Positions 33,351 to 42,885 of a DNA stretch of 64,000 nt are shown here, piece after piece. The DNA comes from Ruania rhizosphaerae (GTDB lineage: Bacteria > Actinomycetota > Actinomycetes > Actinomycetales > Beutenbergiaceae), in the NCBI RefSeq assembly GCF_009805705.1, contig NZ_VSMB01000007.1, positions 62,001-126,000 on the forward strand, written 5' to 3'. Under the pieces are notes generated by a model that made no database searches, was not told the DNA's origin, and was given only the letters and a program-made list of their open reading frames with translations. Position 1 is the stretch's first letter. Each line of letters begins with the position of its first letter. Position numbers and translations under genes: made by a program.

Positions 33351-33866
33351 ATGGCAACGACGGGGGCGATGGGGATGGATCCAGGCAGGTGGCGGCTCGG
33401 GGCGGCTGTCGTGGGAATCGGGCTGCTGCTCGGCGGCTGTGCGGATGATCCCGGTGAGGTCACGCTGGCCGAGCCGCTGACGTTCGCGCCGGCCGATGAT
33501 GTGGCCGGGCCGGATTGCGACGAGGGCTATGTGCCCGGTCCGGACCACTCCGAGTGTTTCGCACTCGGTGAGGGCTTCGAGGTAACCGCCGTGCAGGAGA
33601 TCGAGCTCGGGAGCGCAGTCAGCGACGCCGGGCAGATCACCGACGAGACCGTGGTCACCATCGCCCTCCTGCCGGACGATGCGGCCGCATTCGCAGATCT
33701 CACCGAGGCGCTGGCGGCTGCAGAGGATCGGGAGAGACTGGCGATGGTCGTCGCTGGTGAGGTCGTCTCCGCGCCCGTGGTGGTGGAGCGTGTCCCCACG
33801 GGGGAACTGACCATCAGGGGTTGGCATGAGGCGCACGCGCGTGCCTTCGTGGACGGCGCCGGCTGA
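33351..33866 (+). CDS. Lipoprotein with SecD P1-head-like domain
   Basis: A 171-residue lipoprotein (lipobox LGGC). The mature part resembles the P1 head subdomain of SecD: ETVVTIALLPDDAAAFADLT, then RLAMVVAGEVVSAPVV and GELTIRGWHEAHARAF align with the SecD pattern of a beta strand, F-x-x-x-T helix, and I/V-V-D/A-G-x-V-x-S-A-P-V. It has no transmembrane channel part, so it cannot be SecD itself. Two Cys residues may form a disulfide. ATG 33351 is preferred; 33369 is possible. It may be an exported folding or scaffold factor; function unknown. Confidence 0.7.
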   Translation: MATTGAMGMDPGRWRLGAAVVGIGLLLGGCADDPGEVTLAEPLTFAPADDVAGPDCDEGYVPGPDHSECFALGEGFEVTAVQEIELGSAVSDAGQITDETVVTIALLPDDAAAFADLTEALAAAEDRERLAMVVAGEVVSAPVVVERVPTGELTIRGWHEAHARAFVDGAG

Positions 33867-33916
33867 GCGGTGCGGGGCGAGTTGACGCCCCTGCCCGGAG
33901 GCGATTGCCTTGAGCC

Positions 33917-35776
33917 GTGACCTCATCTGGCCCACTCGTGACCGCCTGGCGGCCGCTCCTCGACCCTGACGCGCTCGCAGGGATACTCGCGCCGGCGTTG
34001 CCGGGCCCTACGGCCGGCTGGACCGGCCCCGTGTCCGCCGCGCTCGCCGACCAGGCCGCGCGCGAGAGCGGCACGCCGTGGCCCTCGCCGCAGGCCTCCC
34101 ACTACGCCCGCTTCCATCGTGACGGCATCCGGACCGCACACGAAGACCTGGTGCGGGCGCGGCAAGCTCGTCTCACCCGCGCCGTGGTGCGGGCCGCCGC
34201 AGCCCTCGACGGCGACCGGTTGCCACTGCTGGACGAGGTCGCGGACGGCGTCCTGCTGCTGTGCGAGCAGACGTCCTGGTGCTGGGTTGCACACGACCCT
34301 GGCCCTGAGCGCCGTGGCAGCGTGGTCCCGCCGGTCGAGCCGTGGCTGGATCTGGGCGCCGGGGAGATCGCCGCCCAGCTCGCCTGGGTGGACAGGCTGC
34401 TCGGTGACGATCTGGACGATGCGTTCCCGGGGCTACGGGAGCGGGTGCGGGCAGAGAGCAGCCGGCGGGTGCTCGAACCGTTCCTGGACCGGGACTGGCA
34501 CTGGCTGACCAGTGAGATGAACAACTGGTGCCCGTGGATCTGCGGCAATGTGCTCGCTGCTGCGATTCAGCTCCTCCCGGCCGGACCGCGCCGCACCGCC
34601 ACGGTGGCCAGGGCGATCGGCGGACTGGACCGATACCTGGTGAGCATCCCTGAGGACGGCTCGGTCGACGAGGGCTACGGGTACTGGTGGGAGGGTGTGG
34701 GTCGCGCCCTGGAAGCGCTCGATGTGCTCGAGCGCGTGACCGGCGGTCGGTTGAGTGCGGCGGAGATACCGGCGATCCGGGCATCCATCGCCTTCCCGCA
34801 CCGGATGCATCTCGGCGGCCCGTGGCACGTGAACGTTGCCGATGCCGCGGCCCGGCCGCAGGCGAACGTGCCCTGGGACGTGCTGCTGCGTTGGGCGCAC
34901 CGGATCGGCGACGACGATGCCAGGCGGTACGCACTCAGCCAGTGGGCGCCGTCGGAGTTGTCGGCCGAGTGGCCGATGAACCTCGCCCGGGTGGTCGGCG
35001 GTCTGGAGGCGCTCGGTAGCGGTGCGGCCGGCTCGGCCGATCCGCCGTTGGTGGGGCAGGTGTGGCTTCCGGATGTGCAGATCGGGCTCGTACGTGAACA
35101 CCCGGGGCGCGCCGAGGGCCTGGTGGCCGTGCTCAAGGGCGGGCACAATGCCGAGAGCCACAACCACAACGATGTCGGGTCGGTCATCGTGGCCTCCGAC
35201 GGCGTCCCCGTCCTCGTCGATCCCGGTCGCCTGACGTACAGCGCCGGGATGTTCGGACCGGAGCGGTATGAGTTCTGGGCCATGCAGAGCCGGTGGCACA
35301 ACGTGCCCGTGGTCGCCGGGCACGAGCAGACACCCGGGCGTGCCCGCCGGGCCCGTGGCTTCTCTCATGCTCTGGACGGCGACACGGTGACGATGAGCCT
35401 CGACCTCGCCGCGGCCTACCCCGACACCGGGCTCGACCACTGGGTGAGAACCCTCGCGCTGAACGCGGACGGGTCATGCATCGTCGAGGACGACTGGGCG
35501 TTCACCGAGCCGGTGCACGCCGAGTCCTGCCTGCACTGGATGATCGCCGGTGAGGTCACCCGCGTGGGGCACGGGCGCATCGACGTGGTGCCGCTCGCGG
35601 GCGGTGCGCCGGTCCGGATCGTCTGGACCGGGGACGTCGACGGTGTGAACCTGACCGAACGGCACCTGGAGGACCCGATGCTCACCAGCGTCTGGGGAAC
35701 CGCGCTCACTCGGCTGGAGCTGCGACTGGGGCGCCGTACCCGCGGATCGGTCGCGCTTCGCGTCGAGCGTCGGTGA
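33917..35776 (+). CDS. Heparinase II/III-like protein
   Basis: A 619-residue protein with an alpha-toroid N-terminal domain and a C-terminal beta-sandwich. The stretch GHNAESHNHNDVGSVIVA matches the heparinase II/III-like core with its conserved NHND, and HNVPVV follows the Tyr-rich GMFGPERYEFW segment. Active enzymes are polysaccharide lyases or uronidases. No signal peptide is visible, so it may act on internalised oligosaccharide. GTG 33917 is the only plausible start; GGAGG lies rather far upstream. There is no transporter in the immediate neighbourhood; substrate unknown. Confidence 0.82.
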   Translation: MTSSGPLVTAWRPLLDPDALAGILAPALPGPTAGWTGPVSAALADQAARESGTPWPSPQASHYARFHRDGIRTAHEDLVRARQARLTRAVVRAAAALDGDRLPLLDEVADGVLLLCEQTSWCWVAHDPGPERRGSVVPPVEPWLDLGAGEIAAQLAWVDRLLGDDLDDAFPGLRERVRAESSRRVLEPFLDRDWHWLTSEMNNWCPWICGNVLAAAIQLLPAGPRRTATVARAIGGLDRYLVSIPEDGSVDEGYGYWWEGVGRALEALDVLERVTGGRLSAAEIPAIRASIAFPHRMHLGGPWHVNVADAAARPQANVPWDVLLRWAHRIGDDDARRYALSQWAPSELSAEWPMNLARVVGGLEALGSGAAGSADPPLVGQVWLPDVQIGLVREHPGRAEGLVAVLKGGHNAESHNHNDVGSVIVASDGVPVLVDPGRLTYSAGMFGPERYEFWAMQSRWHNVPVVAGHEQTPGRARRARGFSHALDGDTVTMSLDLAAAYPDTGLDHWVRTLALNADGSCIVEDDWAFTEPVHAESCLHWMIAGEVTRVGHGRIDVVPLAGGAPVRIVWTGDVDGVNLTERHLEDPMLTSVWGTALTRLELRLGRRTRGSVALRVERR

Positions 35777-35920
35777 CGTCCCTGAGTCTCGGCCTGCCAG
35801 GCTGCCGGCCGGGGACCGCCGAGTGGGACATCCGGCGCGACTCCTGATCAGGCGTATCACGCCGCCCCCCATCCCCTCATGGAGAGGTACGAGCACCTCT
35901 CACCGAGATTGGGGAACGTC

Positions 35921-38116
35921 ATGTCCGTGCAAGCCATGGGGCCCACCTACGCCGGAGGCACCGAACCCATCGTCAGCGGTGGGTACGACGTGCTGTATCT
36001 GCCCGACGTCAACAACCGCGAGCTGATCCGCCAGGGCGAGTCGCCGGTCTTCTACTACATCCCGAACCTGGTGCGGATGGCCCGCAAGGACGGGCCGGAT
36101 TCGGGCGACTACCTGTTCAACCTGGTGCGCTTCGCCGGCACTGGCGGGGAGGCCGTGATCGGATCGCCCGGCGAGGTGGCCGGCGGTGTGCTGACGTTCT
36201 CGGTCACCGGCGCCATCCCCGAGCACGTGCGCCGGCAGTCCGAGTCGCAGATCACCGCCAAGTACGCCGAGAGCGAGGACGTTTTCTGGGGGCTGAAGGG
36301 CCGCCGCAAGGAACCCACCTTCCGCCCGGCGATCATCACCGAGAACATCACATCGGTCTCCAACGTCTCGCCCACTTCCCGCGGTCTGCCGACACTGCCG
36401 AGCCCCGGCGGCTCCCGGTTCGCCTATCGCGGCACCGCCGGGCGGCCCCAGTTGACCCGCACCCGCGACGAGTCCGGCCCGCCGCCCGTCGCCGAAGACG
36501 GCAGCCCGGTGCTCACCGGCGGCAGCGGCTCCAACCTCGACCCCTGGTACTGGCAGATGCACGGCAACGGCAAGGGGTCGATCGTGCCCACCGGCACGCA
36601 CGCCTTCAGCGGGCTCATCGGTGCCTACCCGGCCGCGATCTGCTGGGAGGCCTTCCACGGCACTGCGTCCCCGTTGATCGTGATCCAGAACTACAAGCTC
36701 AAGGTGTGGTCGCCGGTGGTGACGCTGAGCATCGTCGGCAACTGGGACCGCGTGTTCGAGCACTTCTCGGCCGCCGCCTCCGGCCGCGCGTTCTGGGCCT
36801 CGGCGGATATCCAGACCGAGTTCAACAACATGCGCACCAACGGCACCATCGAGGTGGACCTCAAGGTCGACACCACGTTGCCCGGCTCGGAGGAGATCGC
36901 CCGTCGTCTGGACGAGAAGTCCAACCTCGTCTACGAGAAGTTCATGGAGCAGGCCAAGGGCATGATCTTCGATCCGCCGCCGCCCGAAGTCGAGGCCGCG
37001 GAAGCTGATAGTGGCTCCTTCACACCGTGGGGAGTGGGCGTCGCGCTGAAGTACCGCCGCGACACCACCCGACTGAACCTCGAGTACCACGAGACCCAGC
37101 AGTTCGCCTACCTGCAGGACCACACCATCTCCAGCTCGATGGCCGGCATGTTCGACGAGATCAAGGACGACCCGGAGGCTGAGCGCAAATACTTCCTCAC
37201 CGTCTATCTCGATGACTGGCCCCGCAAGCTCGCCCGCGTGGTGCGCCCGGTGGCCGCCTGGGAGGACGGCAATGTCGAGTTCCTCAGCGTGCAGGTCGGC
37301 TATCCCAACACCAGCGGTGAGATCCAGTGGGAGGGACACAGCTTCGCCGGACTGGAGGGCGAGGACGGATCCTGGAAGTACCAGACGGCGCAGAAGGTCG
37401 CCTCCGATGTGGCGAACGCCCCCGAGGACTGGTCCCCGGACAAGACCTTCGTCAAGCGCAAGGTGCACCTGGCCGAACCACCCAGCGAGGCCTCCGACCC
37501 GTACCGCCGCGTGCAGATCGACAACAACGTCATCGATCTCGACCCCGAACCCAACGGGCAGCTGCTCAACGACACCACGCTGGAGGTGCGCGCCGATACG
37601 GCAGGGCGCCTCGCCGTCGGGCCGGTCGAGCTGGGCGTGGTCCTCACCGACAACACCCAGAAGGTGGAGGCCGAGTTCGAGCCCGTCGATCCCGACACCC
37701 GCGAACCCCTCGGCCGCCCCTCGGTGCGCTTCTCCTGGGGTGAGGACGATCTGGACACCGACCGGTTCTGGACCGTGTTCACCTCCGACCCCGAGTTCCG
37801 CCCGTTCTACCGCTATCGCGTGCACGTGACCGTCAAAGGCACGCTGTTCGAGCCCGGGCGTTCGTGGTCCGGCGACTGGGAGTACAGCAGCGGCAACGGC
37901 CCGCTTGTGGTCAACGTGCCCCAGCCCGATCCCGAGCGCGGCGTGCGCTACGTCCCGGAGGAGCGCATCGCGCGGCTGCGGGGGATGATTCCCGACGGCG
38001 CAGGTTCTGCTGGTCCTGAGAGTTCCGCCGGTGCAGGTGGTCCCGACCATGCGGCCGGCGCGCGGACCGGCGTTCGTACCGGCCCGCCCGCCCGGTACCT
38101 CGACTACAGCCTCTGA
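35921..38116 (+). CDS. Large unrecognised protein, first gene of the caspase locus
   Basis: A 731-residue protein I do not recognise. It begins MSVQAMGPTYAGGTEPIVSG, then YDVLYLPDVNNRELIRQGES and FYYIPNLVRMARKDGPDSGD. It looks mostly beta (alternating polar/hydrophobic strands), with a Pro/Gly/Ser-rich linker (~165-215), a long region rich in aromatic and acidic residues, and an Ala/Gly-rich tail. It has no signal peptide, TM helix or catalytic motif that I can see. ATG 35921 has GGGGAAC upstream; ATG 35879 is in frame but poorly preceded. The next gene starts 8 bases after its stop and the caspase gene follows 14 bases later, so the three are one operon. Confidence 0.75.
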   Translation: MSVQAMGPTYAGGTEPIVSGGYDVLYLPDVNNRELIRQGESPVFYYIPNLVRMARKDGPDSGDYLFNLVRFAGTGGEAVIGSPGEVAGGVLTFSVTGAIPEHVRRQSESQITAKYAESEDVFWGLKGRRKEPTFRPAIITENITSVSNVSPTSRGLPTLPSPGGSRFAYRGTAGRPQLTRTRDESGPPPVAEDGSPVLTGGSGSNLDPWYWQMHGNGKGSIVPTGTHAFSGLIGAYPAAICWEAFHGTASPLIVIQNYKLKVWSPVVTLSIVGNWDRVFEHFSAAASGRAFWASADIQTEFNNMRTNGTIEVDLKVDTTLPGSEEIARRLDEKSNLVYEKFMEQAKGMIFDPPPPEVEAAEADSGSFTPWGVGVALKYRRDTTRLNLEYHETQQFAYLQDHTISSSMAGMFDEIKDDPEAERKYFLTVYLDDWPRKLARVVRPVAAWEDGNVEFLSVQVGYPNTSGEIQWEGHSFAGLEGEDGSWKYQTAQKVASDVANAPEDWSPDKTFVKRKVHLAEPPSEASDPYRRVQIDNNVIDLDPEPNGQLLNDTTLEVRADTAGRLAVGPVELGVVLTDNTQKVEAEFEPVDPDTREPLGRPSVRFSWGEDDLDTDRFWTVFTSDPEFRPFYRYRVHVTVKGTLFEPGRSWSGDWEYSSGNGPLVVNVPQPDPERGVRYVPEERIARLRGMIPDGAGSAGPESSAGAGGPDHAAGARTGVRTGPPARYLDYSL

Positions 38117-38123
38117 GGCAGTC

Positions 38124-41100
38124 ATGGCCACGCTCACCGTGCACGAGCACCCGCCCGGTTCGCCGGACCTGTCCGCGACCTTCGTCCTGAGCCGCACCCC
38201 GGCCCCGGCCGACCGCCTGACCGATCTGGTCACCTCGGCCACCCTGGCCCTGACAGCACAGCTGGGATCCGACCCGGATGCGGCCGGGCACACGGCACAG
38301 ACCGTCAGGTCCGTCCAGCTCGAGCTGCTCGGCGACGGCGAAGAGATCCTCGCCGAGCAGCTCACCACCGATCCATTCGGGCTGGTCGCCCTCAGCGTCA
38401 CCCTCACCGGGGCCGACGCCGTGGCGACGATGGAGTCCGTGCTCGCCGGCGCGCCAACCCTGCGCCTGCGAGCACGCGTCGAAGCCAACCCTGGCGACCC
38501 GGCACCGCCCGTCCCGCCCCTGACGGCGCACCTCGCCCTGGTGTGGGACACGCTCAGCGGGCAGGGCTTGGCCGAGTTCCGCTACGACGACCTGCTGGCC
38601 GCCGTCTCGGCCCTGCGGGAGGCGGGAGCGATCAGTGGCGGCGGTGACGAGGACTGGTTGGTGGTCGAGACCCTGCTGCTCGCCGCACGCTGGGTGCTGG
38701 AGCTCACCGATGACGGCGGCTGGCGGCTCGCCGCCACCAGACCACCGGAGATGACGGTCACCAAGGCGCTGCCCGTCTCGCGCGCAGGCAACCCGCGCGG
38801 GCAGGGACAAGCCGGATCTGGGACCGGCCCGGAGACTGGGTCGGGCGCAATCCGACCGCCGAATGAGGGGAACGCATCTGCGACCCAGGTACTCACTCGA
38901 CCCCTGACCGAGCTGGTCGCCGAGGCCGGCGGACCGGACGCCGTCGCGCATGTCGTGGTGATGGACCGCGGTCAGCTTCGCCCGCTGGCTCCGGTGCGCC
39001 GCACGCGTGGAACGCGTGGTCCGGGGCTCGCAGCCACGATGAAGATCGCTGCGTTCTCGCAGGGGGACAACCAGGTGAGCGCGCAGAGCATCACCGCCGC
39101 GCTGCGTCCGACTGCCGCCGCTCGCCCGTCGGTGTCGGCGATCTCGGCCGTGGCTGTGCGCCCCGAACTGACTCTCGCCCCGCTCGGCCTGGCCGAGGTG
39201 ACGCCCACTCGCCGCCCGGGACCCGACGTCGGCAGTGGTCAGTCCGTCGAGAACGGGGATTGGTGGAAGGACCGGTGGGACCTCGGCACGCGCTGGTATG
39301 CCCCCCGGCACCGACTCGCGATGCCGGCGGTGGTCGCTGACCCGGCCCAGAGCCCGTTCCGGTTCGAGATCACCTCCGAACCTGGGCACGGGCTCGACGG
39401 CCGGCCCGCGATCGCCGCCACGGTCACCGTCGAACTCGAGCGCGGTCCGTCCGCGGAGGCATCCGAGACCACCGACGAGCTCGAGCTGGTGCCCGAGGCC
39501 GAGACGACCTACCGGCTCTCGGTGCCCTTCCTGGACGAGGAAGGCCGCGCACGGCAGGAGTTGTTCACTGCGGAATCGGCGTCGTCGATCCCCGAGGGTG
39601 TGCGGCTGACGTTCCGGCTGCGGGACACGTGGGCACGCCTGGCCTACGGCGCCCTGAGTACCCCCGGCTTTCAAGCCGACCCGCCGCAGATCGTGGCCAC
39701 CACCACCTTCGGAGGCTGGCGTCGCACCCCGCAGGTGACGCTCACGGCGGCCGCTCTCGCCGGGCTGCCGAAGATCGCGAGTCTGGCGAAGAAGCGCTCG
39801 GCTCGCGCGAGAAGTCGAAACCTACCCGCTGCTCTTCCTACTCTGCACACTCTCGCCGGCGCGACCCTGCGGCCACCACTGCAACTGCGCGAGGACATGA
39901 GCATCATGCCCGTCCGCGAGGTCTGGGAGCAGATGGTCACGATCGACCGGCTCGACCTTGTCGTCCCCTGCGCCACCTACGGCGACGTCTACCGCTCCGC
40001 GGTGGACAGGGAGTCCACCGCTATCGGTTGCCAGCCGGCGATGCAGCTCGGGCAGATCGAGTACACAACCTACGAACCGGTCGAGGTCGCCGCCGCCGAA
40101 GGGTGGGCTCAGGTACTGCGCTCGCTGCGCACACCTGGCACGTTCCTGATCGTCCCGGATCGCTACACCGTCGGCTGGAGCGAACCGGACGCACCCCGCC
40201 CCTACACCCCACAGCTGCTCGTGCAGTCCACGATCGACATCGACAACCCCACCCAGATGCGATGCATCGTCGCGATCGGCCTCCAGGGCGACGTCCCACG
40301 CTACGTCCGGGCCCGGATCCTCGCTGAACTGCGCGATCTGCACCCCGAGCCGAGGCTGGAGCGCCCCGAGGACACCCACTACGCCCCGGATCTGACCCTG
40401 GTCGCGCCCGGCAGCGTGAGCGTCGACTGGGCGGCCACCTCCACCGGCTTCGACATCGTCTGCGAAACCGACATCGCCGGGCTGATGGCCCTCAAGGCGC
40501 TGCTGGACCGCGACGGCCTGCGTGGCAACGCCACCTGGCCGCTCCCCGGGAATGTGCGCGCCCGGGCGGACGTGATCGTCTCGACGGCGACCATCGCCGG
40601 CCCCTACGAGGCAGGGCCCGTGAACGTGAGACCGGACCGAGGATCCCAGCACCTCACCAATGCGGTGGCCGTTCCGGTCGCGGTGACCGGGCTGGAACGG
40701 GACGGCACCCCCGTGACTGCCGTGGACGCCGTCGTGGATCCGGGCCAGGAACTGACCGTGGCGAGCGAGGACTCCGACCCTGGGCTGCTCCCTGTCTACT
40801 CCCTCTCCTCCGCGGGGCAGCCGATCGAGGAGGTGCGCGCCTACATCGAGGACCTCGAGCTCGGCCTGGTCTTCGTGGCCACGGCCAAACCCTCGACGGC
40901 GGAGCTCACCGGCCTCGAGATCACCTCCCGCTTCGACGGGCGAGAGCTGGCACCGGTCACCCTCACCGACTCCGCCCGGCAGGCGGAGGTGCGCCTGCAC
41001 CTGCCGTTGACCAGCTACGTCGCGGACCCCGAGATCAGCTTCGAGATCCACCGCATCACCGACGAGGGCCGCATGACCGGACCCACGCAGACCTGGAAGG

Positions 41101-41147
41101 TGCGCACCCAGGGTGCTCTCGTCCCGGTCGACCCGGCACACAACTAG
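38124..41147 (+). CDS. Large unrecognised multi-domain protein, second gene of the caspase locus
   Basis: A 1007-residue protein without a recognised family. It begins MATLTVHEHPPGSPDLSATF and contains several segments that look like Ig- or fibronectin-like beta sandwiches (for example PFRFEITSEPGHGLDGRPAI; ELTGLEITSRFDGRELAPVT), separated by low-complexity Arg/Pro/Ala linkers (~235-285, 305-400). A central region (REVWEQMVTIDRLDLVVPCA, ~600-640) has more helix. No signal peptide or TM helix is visible. It lies 8 bases after the first gene and 14 before the caspase gene. A scaffold or sensor partner for the protease is a guess from gene order. Confidence 0.75.
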   Translation: MATLTVHEHPPGSPDLSATFVLSRTPAPADRLTDLVTSATLALTAQLGSDPDAAGHTAQTVRSVQLELLGDGEEILAEQLTTDPFGLVALSVTLTGADAVATMESVLAGAPTLRLRARVEANPGDPAPPVPPLTAHLALVWDTLSGQGLAEFRYDDLLAAVSALREAGAISGGGDEDWLVVETLLLAARWVLELTDDGGWRLAATRPPEMTVTKALPVSRAGNPRGQGQAGSGTGPETGSGAIRPPNEGNASATQVLTRPLTELVAEAGGPDAVAHVVVMDRGQLRPLAPVRRTRGTRGPGLAATMKIAAFSQGDNQVSAQSITAALRPTAAARPSVSAISAVAVRPELTLAPLGLAEVTPTRRPGPDVGSGQSVENGDWWKDRWDLGTRWYAPRHRLAMPAVVADPAQSPFRFEITSEPGHGLDGRPAIAATVTVELERGPSAEASETTDELELVPEAETTYRLSVPFLDEEGRARQELFTAESASSIPEGVRLTFRLRDTWARLAYGALSTPGFQADPPQIVATTTFGGWRRTPQVTLTAAALAGLPKIASLAKKRSARARSRNLPAALPTLHTLAGATLRPPLQLREDMSIMPVREVWEQMVTIDRLDLVVPCATYGDVYRSAVDRESTAIGCQPAMQLGQIEYTTYEPVEVAAAEGWAQVLRSLRTPGTFLIVPDRYTVGWSEPDAPRPYTPQLLVQSTIDIDNPTQMRCIVAIGLQGDVPRYVRARILAELRDLHPEPRLERPEDTHYAPDLTLVAPGSVSVDWAATSTGFDIVCETDIAGLMALKALLDRDGLRGNATWPLPGNVRARADVIVSTATIAGPYEAGPVNVRPDRGSQHLTNAVAVPVAVTGLERDGTPVTAVDAVVDPGQELTVASEDSDPGLLPVYSLSSAGQPIEEVRAYIEDLELGLVFVATAKPSTAELTGLEITSRFDGRELAPVTLTDSARQAEVRLHLPLTSYVADPEISFEIHRITDEGRMTGPTQTWKVRTQGALVPVDPAHN

Positions 41148-41161
41148 AGAAGGGAACCATC

Positions 41162-42628
41162 ATGTCCGGATACTCCGTGCACATCGGCCTCAACTACGTC
41201 GACCCGAACGCCTACGGCGGCTGGGACGGCGAGCTCGCCGGGTGCATCAACGACGCGACCGCGATGGAACAGATCGCGCTCTCCCACGGCTACCAGACCT
41301 CCTCGTTGATCGACTCCCAGGCCACCAGCCAGGCGATCATCGGCGAACTGGGGCGGCTGGCCCGCACCGCCCAGCCGGGCGACATGTGCCTGGTCACCTA
41401 CGCCGGCCACGGCGCACAGATGCCCGATACGACCGGCGACGAAGACGACGGCCAGGACGAGACCTGGGTGGCGTGGGACCGGCAGATCGTCGACGACGAG
41501 CTGCACCAGATGTACTCCCAGTTCAGCCCGGGCGTGCGGGTGCTCGTGATCAGCGACTCCTGCCATTCCGGCACCGTGGCGCGGATGATGGCCGCTCCCG
41601 AGCAGTCCCGGCAGCTGCGGCTGGTAGAACAGTGGCAGCCGCGTGCCAAGACCCGGCGGATGCCGATGGACGTGCAGATGCGCGACTACGAGGCGCGTCG
41701 CGGGACCTATGAGTTCGTGAAGAACCTCTCCGGTCCCAGCGAGAGCCGGTCCATGGCAGCCGAGCTGATCCTCATCAGCGGATGCCAGGACAACCAGGTC
41801 TCCGCCGACGGGGATGTGAACGGGCTGTTCACCGAAAAGCTGCTGCAGGTCTACGCCGATGGTGGCTTCAGCGGGGACTACCCGACGTTCCATCGCCGGA
41901 TCGTCGATCTGATGCCTCCGGACCAGACGCCGAACTACTTCCTGCTCGGAGCCTCGGCCGGCTACCAGGCTCAGGAGCCGTTCACCGTGACGACGCCCAC
42001 TGGCGGGGGCGGCGGTGGCGGCGCTGGGGGAGGCACTGGCGGAGGAGGCGGTGCGGGTGGGGGCAGCGCCGGCGGTGGAGGTAGTGGAACCACGACGCGG
42101 CCGACCGTGCGGTTGTGGTCGCGCGGGGAGGATGTGACCTACCTGCAGCAACGGCTGGATGCGCTCGGCCACTCGGTCGCCGTGGACGGGATCTTCGGCT
42201 ACGGCACCCAGAACGCGGTGCGTGAGTTCCAGCAGGCACAGGGCCTGACCGCGGACGGTGTGGTCGGTCCAGCGACGTGGGCGGCGCTGGAGGGTCAGCC
42301 GTCGCAGCCGGGTGGGCCTGCTCAACCCGGCGGACCGTCACAGCCTGGCGGGCCTGCTCAGCCAGGTGGACCCACGCAACCCGGTGGGCCGGGCCAGCCG
42401 TCCCAGCCCAGTGGCGGGCAACCGCAGTCACGCCCCACGCTCCGCTACGGAGACAAGGGTGAGCACGTGGTCTACCTGCAGGAGCGGCTCATCGCCTGGG
42501 GTCAGAACATGACGGCCGACGGCCATTTCGGGCCGCGCACCCAGTCGGCGGTACGCAGCTTCCAGAGCAGCAACGGGCTGACTGCGGACGGCGTGGTCGG
42601 TCCGGCGACCTGGGCGGAGCTGGGGTAG
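41162..42628 (+). CDS. Caspase-family (C14/metacaspase-like) protease with two peptidoglycan-binding-like domains
   Basis: A 488-residue protein. Residues 1-~275 form a caspase/metacaspase fold: YAGHGAQ carries the catalytic His83 and ISDSCHSG the catalytic Cys134. A Gly/Ser/Ala-rich linker (~281-313) leads to a PG_binding_1 domain (~314-379, ending TADGVVGPATWAALEG), then a (QPGGP) repeat linker and a second PG_binding_1 domain (424-488). No signal peptide is visible although PG-binding domains usually act outside the cell. ATG 41162 has AAGGGA upstream. It closes the three-gene operon. It could be an activatable cell-fate or defence protease; the trigger would presumably come from the two large partners. 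Fold assignment is firm, role unknown. Confidence 0.85.
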   Translation: MSGYSVHIGLNYVDPNAYGGWDGELAGCINDATAMEQIALSHGYQTSSLIDSQATSQAIIGELGRLARTAQPGDMCLVTYAGHGAQMPDTTGDEDDGQDETWVAWDRQIVDDELHQMYSQFSPGVRVLVISDSCHSGTVARMMAAPEQSRQLRLVEQWQPRAKTRRMPMDVQMRDYEARRGTYEFVKNLSGPSESRSMAAELILISGCQDNQVSADGDVNGLFTEKLLQVYADGGFSGDYPTFHRRIVDLMPPDQTPNYFLLGASAGYQAQEPFTVTTPTGGGGGGGAGGGTGGGGGAGGGSAGGGGSGTTTRPTVRLWSRGEDVTYLQQRLDALGHSVAVDGIFGYGTQNAVREFQQAQGLTADGVVGPATWAALEGQPSQPGGPAQPGGPSQPGGPAQPGGPTQPGGPGQPSQPSGGQPQSRPTLRYGDKGEHVVYLQERLIAWGQNMTADGHFGPRTQSAVRSFQSSNGLTADGVVGPATWAELG

Positions 42629-42725
42629 GTCAGGTACGCCAGCGGATCGGCCGAGCCCGGCACAGGCGAGTTGCGATCGTGCCGTGCCCTCAGAAGTTCC
42701 GCAAAGACCGGGGGACTGGGGAAGG

Positions 42726-42773
42726 CCCGGCGACCCTGACCGCAGGCCCGAAACTGCGATCAGGGTTGCCGGG
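42726..42773. terminator. Terminator hairpin after the caspase operon
   Basis: A 19-bp stem with two mismatches (42726-42744 with 42755-42773, 10-nt loop) between the caspase gene and the convergent metallopeptidase-like gene. Confidence 0.65.
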
Positions 42774-42885
42774 CGCTGTCGTGGTCGCGCGCCGTCGTTG
42801 CTCGCAGGCGAGGCACGGCTTTGGACCGACCTCCGCGAGGGGCACGACGGTGGGACGGGTGCTCGGTCTTCGAGGCGGCGCCCGG

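Noticed and set aside
35900-38551. Very long minus-strand open frame opposite the first gene of the caspase locus
   Set aside because: It follows the third-base GC pattern of the plus-strand gene and has no ribosome site or recognisable protein; it is a typical high-GC antisense shadow.
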